A DNA stretch of 64,000 nucleotides from JALZAI01 sp038207565 (lineage in GTDB: Bacteria; Actinomycetota; Actinomycetes; Mycobacteriales; Jatrophihabitantaceae): NCBI GenBank assembly GCA_038207565.1, contig JBBQZQ010000003.1:62001-126000 (forward strand). Direction: 5' to 3'. This document shows, piece by piece, positions 34,606 through 43,336 of this stretch (position 1 is its first letter; every line of letters begins with the position of its first letter). Under the pieces are notes generated by a model, which was given only the letters and a program-made list of their open reading frames with translations, was not told the origin of the DNA and made no database searches. A program made the translations under genes and the position numbers.

Positions 34606-35652
34606 TCAGCTCGTCCGCCGGCTCATCGCGCCGGTCGGCGACCCGCCAGGGATGGGCACCGAACGGGCGATCTGGGCGAGCAAGTCCTGCGCCGACCGAC
34701 CTGCGATGTGCGCATCTGCCGTCAGCAACAGGCGGTGCGCCAGAACGGGCAGCAGCACGAACTGCACGTCGTCGGGCAGGGCGTAGTCGCGACTGTTCAT
34801 CGCGGCCCAGGCCTTGGCGGCGCGGAGCAACTGGAGCGTGGCCCGTGGAGAGGCGCCGAGGCGGACGTCCCCTGCTCGCCGGGTCGCCTCGGCGAGGTCG
34901 ACGGCGTAGCCCTTGATCGCGTCGGCGACGTGCACGGCGCGCGCGCCTGCTATGAGCGAGCGGACCTCGGCGGCGTCGGACACCGGCTGCAGGGATTCCA
35001 GCGGATTGCGGGACGCATGCTCGTTGAGCATGGCGATCTCGGCGGTGCGGTCCGGATAGCCCAGCGAGATCCGGGCGGTGAAGCGATCGCGCTGCGCTTC
35101 GGGCAGCGGATAGGTGCCCTCCATGTCGATCGGGTTCTGCGTGGCGAGGACGAGGAACGGCGATTCCAGGGGATAGGTGACGCCATCGACGGTGACCTGG
35201 CGTTCCTCCATGCACTCCAGCAGCGCCGACTGGGTCTTGGGTGAGGCCCTGTTGATCTCGTCGCCGACGACGATGTTCGCGAACACCGGGCCCGGCTTGA
35301 ACTCGAAGTCGCGGTCTTCGGAGTTGTAGATGCTGACTCCGGTGACGTCGCTGGGTAGCAGGTCGGGGGTGAACTGGATGCGCCGGACCGAGCAGTCGAT
35401 GGAGCGGGCGAGCGCCTTGGCGAAGGTGGTCTTGCCGACGCCGGGCACGTCCTCGATCAAGAGGTGTCCCTCGGCGAGCAGCACAGCCACGCCGAGGCGG
35501 ATCGTCTCGTGCTTACCCTCGATGACCTGATCGATGTTGGCGGCGATGCGTTCGCCCACCACGCTCACCGCATGCACGTCGGGCCGCGCAGCCTCCACGC
35601 CGTTCATCGAGGCCGGCCGCGATGAACGGTCCTGATGCGCGCCGTGGTCCAC
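34606..35652 (-). CDS. MoxR-family AAA+ ATPase
   Basis: 348 residues. Walker A is LIEDVPGVGKTTFAKALA, Walker B and its vicinity are NIVVGDEINRASPKTQSALL, sensor-1 is LVLATQNPIDMEGTYPLPEAQ, and the C-terminal lid includes LGASPRATLQLLRAAKAWA. MoxR ATPases act as chaperones for metal insertion or complex assembly and are paired with DUF58/VWA proteins, as here. The start is GTG 35652, but ATG 35607 (MNGVEAARP) gives a more usual N-terminus; neither has a ribosome-binding site. It is divergent from mraZ. Confidence 0.92.
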   Translation of the reverse strand: MDHGAHQDRSSRPASMNGVEAARPDVHAVSVVGERIAANIDQVIEGKHETIRLGVAVLLAEGHLLIEDVPGVGKTTFAKALARSIDCSVRRIQFTPDLLPSDVTGVSIYNSEDRDFEFKPGPVFANIVVGDEINRASPKTQSALLECMEERQVTVDGVTYPLESPFLVLATQNPIDMEGTYPLPEAQRDRFTARISLGYPDRTAEIAMLNEHASRNPLESLQPVSDAAEVRSLIAGARAVHVADAIKGYAVDLAEATRRAGDVRLGASPRATLQLLRAAKAWAAMNSRDYALPDDVQFVLLPVLAHRLLLTADAHIAGRSAQDLLAQIARSVPIPGGSPTGAMSRRTS

Positions 35653-35802
35653 CGGAGAACCGCCTTTTGCGATTACGGCCGAGCCCGGGCCCGGCGTCTG
35701 GCTTTCGAGTATTCACGACGACGGCGACAGCGGCACGTGGTGATCTCGTTCGGGTCTGGTCCACATCAGCCCGGACGTGGGGGAGCGGGGGAGCGTGGCG
35801 CG

Positions 35803-35848
35803 TTGACGGTGGCTTGAAGTGGGGTACGGTGGGGCTCAGTGGGGATAG
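35803..35848 (+). promoter_or_regulatory. mraZ promoter with MraZ-box direct repeats
   Basis: TTGACG (35803-35808) and TACGGT (35825-35830, 16-base spacer) form a promoter. GTGGGG is repeated exactly every 10 bases at 35819, 35829 and 35839, with a weaker fourth copy at about 35849. This is the DNA site that MraZ recognises in other bacteria (TGGG-N spaced by 5), so MraZ probably represses its own cluster. Confidence 0.75.
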
Positions 35849-35899
35849 GTGTGCAGCCGCGGCCTTTTCGGGTCGCGACCGGTGCGGAGGTGGTGGCCA

Positions 35900-36331
35900 G
35901 TGTTCCTCGGGACGCACACCCCGCGCTTGGACGATAAGGGCCGGCTCGCTCTGCCTGCGAGGTTCAGACCGGATCTGGAAGGCGGACTGGTGATCTGCAA
36001 GGGCCAGGAGCGTTGTCTGTCTGTCTTCCCCACCGACGAATTCACCCGGTTCACCGCCGCGCTCGGTGCTGCTCCGGTCACCGACCGACGAGTGCGCGAC
36101 TACAGCCGGATGCTTTTCGCCAGCGCGTCGCGCGAGACCCCGGACGGTCAGGGGCGAGTCACCATCCCGGTGGGGTTGCGCGAGTACGCAGCGCTGCAGA
36201 AGGACTGCGTCGTGATCGGCGCCAACAGCCGGATCGAGGTATGGAACGCCGAAGCGTGGCAGAGCTATCTCGAGGAGTCGGAGCAGGCCTTCGCCGACAT
36301 CGCCGAGGAGGTGCTGCCCGGGATCCTCTGA
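35900..36331 (+). CDS. mraZ: Transcriptional regulator MraZ
   Basis: 143 residues, two SpoVT/AbrB (AgrB-like) repeats. The first is FLGTHTPRLDDKGRLALPARF, the second VTIPVGLREYA near residue 85-110, with the family's characteristic DxxGR/VxxP segments. MraZ is a small DNA-binding repressor of the dcw cluster. GTG 35900 is chosen because family members start with MFLGTHT; GGAGGTGG is upstream. The repeats at 35819-35848 lie in its own promoter, consistent with autoregulation. The gene lies 261 bases upstream of rsmH, a longer gap than in compact clusters. Confidence 0.95.
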   Translation: MFLGTHTPRLDDKGRLALPARFRPDLEGGLVICKGQERCLSVFPTDEFTRFTAALGAAPVTDRRVRDYSRMLFASASRETPDGQGRVTIPVGLREYAALQKDCVVIGANSRIEVWNAEAWQSYLEESEQAFADIAEEVLPGIL

Positions 36332-36592
36332 CGCTCGGCAAGTTTCGAGCTTCGATGTGGCCTCCTCCCGTCCGCAAACCTGACGCTCCTTCCCCGGCGC
36401 CAGGGTTGCAGATCGAGGCAGCCCCCGACGTCGCTGCGTGGCGGCAGGGGCATACCACGAACCGTTCCCGGCATCCCTTCCCCGGCGCCGGGCACGCGGG
36501 ACGGGTGGGGACCAGATCGTAGCTCGACCGCACGTGTTTCTCATTTTCCTCTTCACCCGCCTACACCCACAGATGCGCGAGGAACCCAGCGG
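36332..36592 (+). other. Spacer between mraZ and rsmH
   Basis: The stretch holds two copies of CCTTCCCCGGCGCC (near 36389 and 36477), one within the palindrome CCCGGCGCCGGG, and no reading frame I would call. It could contain a terminator for mraZ and a second promoter for rsmH. Confidence 0.4.
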
Positions 36593-37576
36593 ATGGATGC
36601 ACCGGACGACACGCCGCGTAGGGCGGGTTCGGCGGGGCACGTGCCGGTGCTGCTGGACCGGGTACTGCGGCTGCTCGCCCCGGCACTGCACGGCAGTTCG
36701 GCCGTTGTCGTCGATTCCACGCTCGGCCTCGGTGGGCACGCGGCAGCGTTACTAGCCGCGCATCCTCGCCTGACCCTCGTCGGGCTGGATCGCGACCCGG
36801 TCGCGCTGGCCCGAAGTCGGGACCGGCTGGCGGGCTACGCCGCTCGCATCCATCTCGTCCATGCTGTGTACGACCGCATGCCCGAGGTGCTCGACTCGCT
36901 CGGACTTCCCGGAGTGGACGGAGTGCTGTTCGACCTGGGCGTGTCGTCGATGCAGCTCGACGTCGCCGAGCGCGGTTTCGCCTATGCCCAGGACGCTGCG
37001 CTGGACATGCGCATGGACGCGACGTCCGGCCCGACCGCGGCAGACGTCGTCAACACCTATTCGGTTGCAGAACTGGCGCGGGTGTTGCGCGAGTACGGCG
37101 AGGAGCGCTTCGCCCTGCGGATTGCGCAGGCAATCGCCCGGGCGCGCCGCACTTCCCGGTTCGGTTCGACCGCAGAGCTCGCCGAATTGGTGCGCAACGC
37201 CATCCCGGCCGCCACCCGGCGCCACGGCGGACACCCCGCCAAGCGCACCTTCCAGGCACTGCGCATCGAGGTCAACGGCGAGCTCGACGCCCTGCGCGCC
37301 GCCGTCCCTGCCGCACTCGCTGCGCTGCGGGTGGGCGGTCGGATCGTCGTGCTCGCCTACCACTCACTCGAGGACCGCATCGTGAAGCAGGGTTTGGCGG
37401 AGCTGGCGACCGACCGCACGCCGATCGACCTGCCCGTCCGGCTCGCCGACCACGGCCCGCAGCTGCGCCTGCTCACGCGAGGCGGCGAGCCCGCCACTGA
37501 TACCGAGATCGCCGCCAATCCGCGCGCCGCGTCCGTACGACTGCGCGCCGCCGAACGCATCCGGGAGCCCGCATGA
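36593..37576 (+). CDS. rsmH: 16S rRNA (cytosine-1402-N4) methyltransferase
   Basis: 327 residues. It methylates N4 of C1402 in 16S rRNA with SAM. VVDSTLGLGGHAAALL is the SAM loop, VDGVLFDLGVSSMQLD and AERGFAYAQDAALDMRMD are RsmH signatures, and PAKRTFQALRIEVNGEL and VLAYHSLEDRIVKQG complete the family. The start ATG 36593 has a GAGGAA site about 10 bases before; the ORF has no alternative. Its stop overlaps the start of the ftsL-like gene (ATGA). It is the first enzyme gene of the wall cluster. Confidence 0.96.
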   Translation: MDAPDDTPRRAGSAGHVPVLLDRVLRLLAPALHGSSAVVVDSTLGLGGHAAALLAAHPRLTLVGLDRDPVALARSRDRLAGYAARIHLVHAVYDRMPEVLDSLGLPGVDGVLFDLGVSSMQLDVAERGFAYAQDAALDMRMDATSGPTAADVVNTYSVAELARVLREYGEERFALRIAQAIARARRTSRFGSTAELAELVRNAIPAATRRHGGHPAKRTFQALRIEVNGELDALRAAVPAALAALRVGGRIVVLAYHSLEDRIVKQGLAELATDRTPIDLPVRLADHGPQLRLLTRGGEPATDTEIAANPRAASVRLRAAERIREPA

Positions 37577-38211
37577 CCGACCACCCGAGCAGCGCCCGCG
37601 CCACCGCCCGCGCCACGCCCGCCCGAGCGAAGGCCGGCTACCCGCGCCACGCGCCACGCGCGCCGCGCACCCCGTTCGTGTTGCTGGTGCTCGGTCTGAT
37701 CGTCGGCGGCATGTGCGCACTGCTGGCTCTCAACACGGCGTCTGCCGCGAACGAGCTCACTCGTCACGATCTGGCTGCTCAGAACGAGAGCATCGCCGCA
37801 CAGCTCGCCGACCTGGAGAACCAGGTGGCCGCCAGCGCTGCGCCGGCAAACCTCGCTGCGGCCGCCGCCCGACTCGGCATGGTCGTCGCCGGCAATCCCG
37901 CGTTCCTGGTGGTCGGCAAGGACGGGAAGGTGCACCTGCTGGGCAGTCCGGCGGCGGCGACCGGCTACCCGGTGTACGTCGCACCCCGCGCCACCAAGTC
38001 AGCGACCACCCCGAACAAGACGCCCCCGAAGCCGGCCACTGCGAAGACGGCCACTGCGAAGACGGCCACCCCGAAGACGGCCAGCCCGAAGACGGCCAGC
38101 CCGAAGACAGCGCCGGCGACATCCACCGAGTCGGCCTCCGAGACAACCCCAAAGACGTCGCCGACCCCGACGCCGACACCGAATACGACGCTTCCCGGAG
38201 GTACTCGATGA
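37573..38211 (+). CDS. FtsL-like septum protein
   Basis: 212 residues. A basic cytoplasmic N-terminus, one membrane helix (about residues 34-53, FVLLVLGLIVGGMCALLAL) and a short coiled-coil extracellular region (NESIAAQLADLENQVA) give the FtsL/DivIC layout; the segment AARLGMVVAGNPAFLVV is typical of the actinobacterial family. The C-terminal 70 residues are a low-complexity tail of KTA(T/S)PK units made by 12-15-base repeats, likely of variable length. Position between rsmH and pbpB supports FtsL. Start and stop overlap the neighbours by 4 bases. Confidence 0.8.
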   Translation: MTDHPSSARATARATPARAKAGYPRHAPRAPRTPFVLLVLGLIVGGMCALLALNTASAANELTRHDLAAQNESIAAQLADLENQVAASAAPANLAAAAARLGMVVAGNPAFLVVGKDGKVHLLGSPAAATGYPVYVAPRATKSATTPNKTPPKPATAKTATAKTATPKTASPKTASPKTAPATSTESASETTPKTSPTPTPTPNTTLPGGTR

Positions 38212-40127
38212 GCCAGCGTCGCCAGTCCCCTGCCCGCAGAGCGGCGACGTCCACCCGTTTCGGACCACCGCCCCCGCGGCGTCGCGCACCGCGCAGTTCT
38301 GCGCCGCCGCGCCGACCGGCCCGACCGGCCCGAAAGCGCAGGCGCCACCCCCGGGGACTGCGACTCGGCAGTCTCAACGGCCGGTTGCGCTACGGGTTTG
38401 CCGCGGTCTGCACGCTGCTGCTCGTGATCGGGGGCCGCCTCGTCCAACTGCAGGGCCTCGACGGCCAGCGCTACGCCTCCGCGGCGTCAGACCAACGGGT
38501 GCAGACCGTCGCGCTGCACGCCCTGCGTGGCCAGATCCTCGACCGCAACGGCACGGTCCTCGCCTACACCTCCGAGGCGCAGGACATCACCGCGGACCCG
38601 AAACAGATTCCGGCGAACCGGCGCTCGGCCTACGCCGCCAGGCTTGCCCCGCTCGTGGGCGAGAGCATCACGAGCGTCCTCCAGGCGATCTCTGTCCCGG
38701 GGCAGTACGCGATGGTCGCGACCGCGCTGTCACCCGCGATCGCCCAGAAGGTGTCGGATCTTGGGCTGCTCGGCATCTACACCCAGGCCACCACGCAGCG
38801 GCAGTACCCGGGTACGACCACGGCGGCCAACGTCATCGGCACCGTCCATTCCGACGGCGCCGGCGCCGCCGGGATCGAGCAACAGTTCAACAAGGTGCTC
38901 GCCGGATCCGACGGCAGCGTCACCTACAGCGTCGACAACGTGGGCAACGTCAACCCCAGCAGTCGCACTGTCACCGACCCTGCCCGTAACGGCGGAACGG
39001 TAGCGCTGACGATCGACCAGAGTCTGCAGTACACCGCGCAGCGCTACCTCGACCTGGCAGTGCGCGAGTCCCGCGCCGAGAACGCCGAAATGGTCGTGCT
39101 CGACGCCCACAACGGCCAGGTGCTCGCAATGGCCGGCTCCCGGACGTTCAACTCGGCCGACCCCGACACGATCGACCCGCACAGCCCGATCAACCCACCG
39201 GTGATGTCGGCCTTCGAACCGGGTTCCGTACAGAAGGCGATCACCTTCGCCACCGCGCTCCAGCAGAAGGCGATCAACCCCAAAACCAACATCACAGTCC
39301 CCGGGACGATCAGGATGGGCGGAGTCGAGGTGAGCGACGCATGGTCCCACCCGACCGAGAAATTCACCGCCACGGGCGTGCTTGCCGAGTCGTCCAACGT
39401 CGGGACGCTGAAGATCGCGAAGAAGATCGGGCCGAAGGTCTGGGTGGACTACGAGAAGAAGTTCGGCGTGGGGACTAAGACCGGCGTCGAGCTGCCGGGC
39501 GAGAGCAGCGGCTACCTCCCACCGATTAGCACCTGGTCGAGTTCGACATTCGCGAACCTGCCCTTCGGGCAGGGCGAGAGCATGACTGCGTTACAGCTCG
39601 CGTCGGTCTATCAGACGATCGCCAATGACGGGGTGCGGGTGCCGCCGCGCATCGTGTCATCGACGATGGGACCCGGCGGCGCCGCGACCACGACGAAGCA
39701 ACCCGCGGGCATCAGGGTCATCACGCCGGCTACCGCCAGGACCCTGCGCACCATGCTGGAGTCGGTCACCCTGGAGGGTGGGACGGGCATGAAGGCGGCC
39801 ATTCCCGGCTACCGCGTGGCGGGCAAGACCGGGACGGCCCAGCAGCCCGATCCGAAGCACGGTGGCGCCTACTCCAGCTGGATGAACTGGGACACCTTCG
39901 CGGGAATGCTGCCCGCCGACGACCCCCAGTTCGTGGTGGCGATCATGGTCGACAACCCTGCGCACGGCCTCGAGGGCGGCGACGTCGCGGCGCCGCTGTT
40001 CCACCACATTGCGAGCTACGAAGCGATGCACGCGCGCATCGCGCCGACCGGCTCCACGTCCAAGCACGTACCGCTGCAGGTCTGCACCGCGGCCAACCGC
40101 GACACCATCTCCAGTATCTTCTGCTGA
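38208..40127 (+). CDS. pbpB: Septal peptidoglycan transpeptidase (PBP2/3 class B)
   Basis: 639 residues. A very basic N-terminus and one membrane helix (about residues 62-80) anchor the protein; the dimerisation domain follows (RGQILDRNGTVLAYTSE). The penicillin-binding motifs are EPGSVQKAI (active Ser in SxxK), ESSNVG (SxN) and VAGKTGTAQ (KTG). It cross-links septal peptidoglycan in the FtsW/PBP pair. ATG 38208 is chosen for the GGAGG site and the ATGA overlap with the ftsL-like stop. An upstream in-frame extension to 37713 overlaps that gene and is rejected. Confidence 0.95.
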   Translation: MSQRRQSPARRAATSTRFGPPPPRRRAPRSSAPPRRPARPARKRRRHPRGLRLGSLNGRLRYGFAAVCTLLLVIGGRLVQLQGLDGQRYASAASDQRVQTVALHALRGQILDRNGTVLAYTSEAQDITADPKQIPANRRSAYAARLAPLVGESITSVLQAISVPGQYAMVATALSPAIAQKVSDLGLLGIYTQATTQRQYPGTTTAANVIGTVHSDGAGAAGIEQQFNKVLAGSDGSVTYSVDNVGNVNPSSRTVTDPARNGGTVALTIDQSLQYTAQRYLDLAVRESRAENAEMVVLDAHNGQVLAMAGSRTFNSADPDTIDPHSPINPPVMSAFEPGSVQKAITFATALQQKAINPKTNITVPGTIRMGGVEVSDAWSHPTEKFTATGVLAESSNVGTLKIAKKIGPKVWVDYEKKFGVGTKTGVELPGESSGYLPPISTWSSSTFANLPFGQGESMTALQLASVYQTIANDGVRVPPRIVSSTMGPGGAATTTKQPAGIRVITPATARTLRTMLESVTLEGGTGMKAAIPGYRVAGKTGTAQQPDPKHGGAYSSWMNWDTFAGMLPADDPQFVVAIMVDNPAHGLEGGDVAAPLFHHIASYEAMHARIAPTGSTSKHVPLQVCTAANRDTISSIFC

Positions 40128-40128
40128 C

Positions 40129-41643
40129 GTGCCGTCGGTTGCTCCTGCTCCGGTCGGCGTGCCGCGTCCACAGCGCGTCACGCCGACCGCCCTGAGCGAC
40201 CTCGGCACCGCCGTCATCGGTGCGGAGGTGACCGTCACCGGCGTGACGATGAGCAGCGGACGGGTCCGCCCGGGCGACCTGTTCGCCGCGGCACCGGGTC
40301 GAACGGCACACGGAGCGTCCTATGCCGGGGCGGCCGTCGCAGCAGGGGCGGTTGCAGTGCTGACCGATTCCGTAGGGTCGGACCAGGTCCCGACCGGCGT
40401 TCCCGTCCTCGTCGTGGCAGACGTGCGCAGCGCCGTCGGTCCGATCGCGGCCCGGGTGTACGGCCGACCCAGCTCGCGGCTCGCTGTGCTCGGGATCACC
40501 GGGACGAGTGGCAAGACCACGACGACATATTTCGTCCGTGCCGGTCTGCAGGCAGCAGGGCGGCCCTGCGGCCTGATCGGGACCGTGGCCACCCTGATCG
40601 GCGACGACGTGGTGAAGACGGGGTTCACCACACCTGAGGCGCCCGACGTGCAGGCCCTGCTCGCGGTGATGGCCGAGCGTGGCCTCGACTCGGTGGCGAT
40701 GGAGGTCTCGAGTCACGCGCTGGCGATGGGCCGCGCCGACGGGATCGGGTTCGCCGTGGGTGCGTTCACCAACCTCTCGCAGGACCACCTGGACTTCCAC
40801 GCCGATATGGACGAGTACTTCACCGCGAAGGCCCGCCTGTTCGACGGGCGTTCACGCGCGGCCGTGATCTGCGTGGACGACCGATGGGGGCGGCGCATGG
40901 CGGCGCTCGCCGGGCCCGGGGCAACCACGGTGAGCACCGACGGCTCGGCTGCGATCTGGAAGGCCACGGACATCAGCGACGATGGCGGGGGGGGCACCCG
41001 TTTCCGGGCGCTCGGTCCGGGGGTGGACGTGCCCGCGGGGTGCTCGGTGCCGGGGCGCTTCAATGTCGCCAACGCTTTGCTGGCCCTGGCGATCCTGCAC
41101 GCTGCGGGGATATCGGCCGAGGTGGCAGCTCCGGCCGTCGCTCGCGCCGCGGTGCCCGGCCGGATGGAGCGGATCGAGGCGGGCCAGCCGTTCCTCGCCG
41201 TCGTCGACTACAGCCACAAGCCGGCCGCCGTGGACGGTGCACTGCGCGCGCTCCGCCCGCTCACCGCCGGCCGGTTGATCCTCGTGCTCGGCTGCGGGGG
41301 GGACCGTGACCGGGCCAAGCGTCCGGTGATGGGCGAGATCGCCGCGCGGGGCGCCGACCTGTTGATCGTCACCGACGACAACCCCCGATCCGAGGATCCG
41401 GCGACCATCCGGAGGGAGATGCTTGGCGGAGCCTGGGCGGTCCCCTCCGGCGAACGGGGCGACGTGCAGGAGGTCGGCGGGCGTGCGGCGGCCATCGCCA
41501 CGGCCGTGGGCGCTGCCAGCGCCGGCGACACGGTGCTGGTGGCGGGTAAGGGACACGAGACGGGCCAGGAGATCGGCGGTGTGGTGCACCCCTTCGACGA
41601 CCGCGCCGTGCTGCGCACCGCCCTGGAGCAGGTGTCCGGGTGA
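40129..41643 (+). CDS. murE: UDP-MurNAc-tripeptide synthetase (meso-diaminopimelate type)
   Basis: 504 residues. It adds the third amino acid of the stem peptide. The ATP-binding loop is GTSGKTTTTYF (about residues 125-135), EVSSHALAMGR and FTNLSQDHLDFHADMDEYF are the Mur ligase substrate blocks, and DDNPRSEDP near residue 410 is the DNPR motif that marks meso-DAP specificity. GTG 40129 starts one base after the pbpB stop; the frame upstream is pbpB out of frame. Cell walls in this organism should therefore contain meso-DAP. The murF start lies 241 bases downstream. Confidence 0.96.
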   Translation: MPSVAPAPVGVPRPQRVTPTALSDLGTAVIGAEVTVTGVTMSSGRVRPGDLFAAAPGRTAHGASYAGAAVAAGAVAVLTDSVGSDQVPTGVPVLVVADVRSAVGPIAARVYGRPSSRLAVLGITGTSGKTTTTYFVRAGLQAAGRPCGLIGTVATLIGDDVVKTGFTTPEAPDVQALLAVMAERGLDSVAMEVSSHALAMGRADGIGFAVGAFTNLSQDHLDFHADMDEYFTAKARLFDGRSRAAVICVDDRWGRRMAALAGPGATTVSTDGSAAIWKATDISDDGGGGTRFRALGPGVDVPAGCSVPGRFNVANALLALAILHAAGISAEVAAPAVARAAVPGRMERIEAGQPFLAVVDYSHKPAAVDGALRALRPLTAGRLILVLGCGGDRDRAKRPVMGEIAARGADLLIVTDDNPRSEDPATIRREMLGGAWAVPSGERGDVQEVGGRAAAIATAVGAASAGDTVLVAGKGHETGQEIGGVVHPFDDRAVLRTALEQVSG

Positions 41644-41666
41644 GCGCGGCGCCCCGGCACAGTCTT

Positions 41667-41804
41667 CCGGCGTCAAGTTTTCCGGCGTCGAGTTTTCCCC
41701 GCTGGTGGCCGGCGTCAAGTTTTCCGGCGTCGAGTTTTCCGGCGTCGAGTTTTCCCCGCTGGTGCTCGGTGTCGCCAGGCGAAACCGAGCACCAGCGGGG
41801 AAAA
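41667..41804. repeat. murE-murF spacer: 15-bp repeats and perfect 21-bp palindrome
   Basis: CCGGCGTC(A/G)AGTTTT is repeated five times (41667, 41682, 41709, 41724 and 41739), in a 42-bp direct duplication. The last copy runs into a perfect 21-bp inverted repeat (41750-41770 and 41784-41804) with a 13-base loop, beginning TTTTCCCCGCTGGTGCTCGG. The arm recurs with two base changes at 4813-4869. The rest of the 241-base gap shows no gene. It is an unusual insertion in an otherwise tightly overlapping cluster. Confidence 0.85.
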
Positions 41805-41884
41805 GCCCGCCGCTGGACCCGGCCACCGGCGCGGTCACCTTGCCGCTCCACGCCTTGCCGTCGTGCCGAACGGGTGGCCCGCCG

Positions 41885-43336
41885 ATGATCGCACTTACGC
41901 TCGCTGAGATCGCGCAGCTCGTGGACGGTCGGCTGCGCGACGCCGATGCGTCGACGGTGGTGACGGGTTCGGTCGAGTACGACACGCGCAGCGTTACACC
42001 CGGTGGCCTGTTCGTCGCTTTTGCCGGCGAGCGGGTCGACGGGCACGACTTCGCCGGGCAGGCGATCGCGGAGGGTGCGGTCGCCTCGATCGTCACGCGC
42101 GCGGTCGCCGGGCCGCGCATTGAGGTGGCCGGCGCGATCGACGCGCTCACGGCGCTGGCGCGCGCGGTCGCCCGCCGGTTGCCCGCGACGATCATCGGCG
42201 TGACCGGATCCTCCGGCAAGACCTCGACGAAAGATCTGCTCGGCCAGGTGCTCCCGCACGTCGGAGCGACCATCGCGCCGGCCGGGTCGATGAACAACGA
42301 GCTGGGCCACCCCTACACGGTGTTGCAGGCCGACGAGCGGACCCGGTTCCTGGTGCTGGAGATGGGGGCACGCGGCCTCGGGCATGTGCGCCACCTCGCC
42401 GAGATCGCGCCACCCCAGGTCGGCGTCGTGCTAAATGTCGGAACTGCGCACCTCGGCGAGTTCGGGACCAGGGTGGCTATCGCGCAGGCCAAGGGCGAGC
42501 TCGTCGAAGCCCTGCCCGCCGATGGGCTGGCAATCCTCAACGCCGACGACCCCCTCGTTCTCGGCATGGCCGGGCGGACGGGCGCACGTGTCGTCACCGT
42601 GGGGGAATCGGCTAGTGCCGACGTCCGCGCCGATGGCGTGACGCTGGACGAGCTGGGCCGAGCCCACTTCGAGATCCACGCCGGCGGCGCCACTGCGACA
42701 GTGCGGATGCGCCTCGTCGGCGCGCATCACGTCGGCAACGCCCTCGCGGCCGCGGCAGTGGCACTGGAGGCGGGACTCGCCCTGACCGAAACCGCCGACG
42801 CGCTCGCAGCGGCCGTCCCGACCTCGCGGTGGCGGATGGAGGTGACCGAGCGCGCAGACGGCGTCACGATCATCAATGATGCTTACAACGCCAATCCCGA
42901 GTCGATGCGCGCTGCGCTGAAGGCACTCGCGTCGGTGGCTCGGCCGCGCCGGGCCACCGGTGGACGCAGCTTCGCTGTGCTGGGACCGATGGCCGAGCTC
43001 GGTGATGCGGAGCGGGAGGAACACGACGCCGTCGGCCGGATGGCGGTACGGCTGGACATAGCACGCGTCATCGCGGTAGGCGAGGCTGCCCGCCCGATCC
43101 AGCAGGGGGCCGCTCTGGAAGGCTCCTGGGACGGCGAGTCCGAATGGGTGCCGGACGTCTACGCGGCGGTTGCCCGGCTGCGCGCCGAGCTCCGCCCGGG
43201 CGACGTCGTCCTGGTGAAGGCTTCCCGCGCGGCGAGCCTGGAACGTGTGGCGTTGGCGATCGCGCAGGATGCAGACGCGGCAGCCGGACGGCGCTCCGGT
43301 CGGCGGCCCGAAGACGAGGAAGGACGCGGCGCGTGA
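41885..43336 (+). CDS. murF: UDP-MurNAc-tripeptide--D-Ala-D-Ala ligase
   Basis: 483 residues. It adds the terminal D-Ala-D-Ala to UDP-MurNAc-tripeptide. The ATP loop is GSSGKTST (about 108-115), MNNELGHPYTVL and VNVGTAHLGEFGTRVAIAQ-like blocks (LNVGTAHLGEFG) and INDAYNANPESM with the following GPMAELG mark MurF. ATG 41885 is used because the family begins near MIALTLAEIAQLVDGRL; the open frame reaching back to 41423 overlaps murE. The C-terminus overlaps mraY by 4 bases. Confidence 0.96.
   Translation: MIALTLAEIAQLVDGRLRDADASTVVTGSVEYDTRSVTPGGLFVAFAGERVDGHDFAGQAIAEGAVASIVTRAVAGPRIEVAGAIDALTALARAVARRLPATIIGVTGSSGKTSTKDLLGQVLPHVGATIAPAGSMNNELGHPYTVLQADERTRFLVLEMGARGLGHVRHLAEIAPPQVGVVLNVGTAHLGEFGTRVAIAQAKGELVEALPADGLAILNADDPLVLGMAGRTGARVVTVGESASADVRADGVTLDELGRAHFEIHAGGATATVRMRLVGAHHVGNALAAAAVALEAGLALTETADALAAAVPTSRWRMEVTERADGVTIINDAYNANPESMRAALKALASVARPRRATGGRSFAVLGPMAELGDAEREEHDAVGRMAVRLDIARVIAVGEAARPIQQGAALEGSWDGESEWVPDVYAAVARLRAELRPGDVVLVKASRAASLERVALAIAQDADAAAGRRSGRRPEDEEGRGA

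Noticed and set aside
41750..41804. Rho-independent terminator after murE
   Set aside because: The palindrome is flanked by TTTT before and AAAA after, so no U-tract follows on the plus strand; it also would cut the cluster in two.
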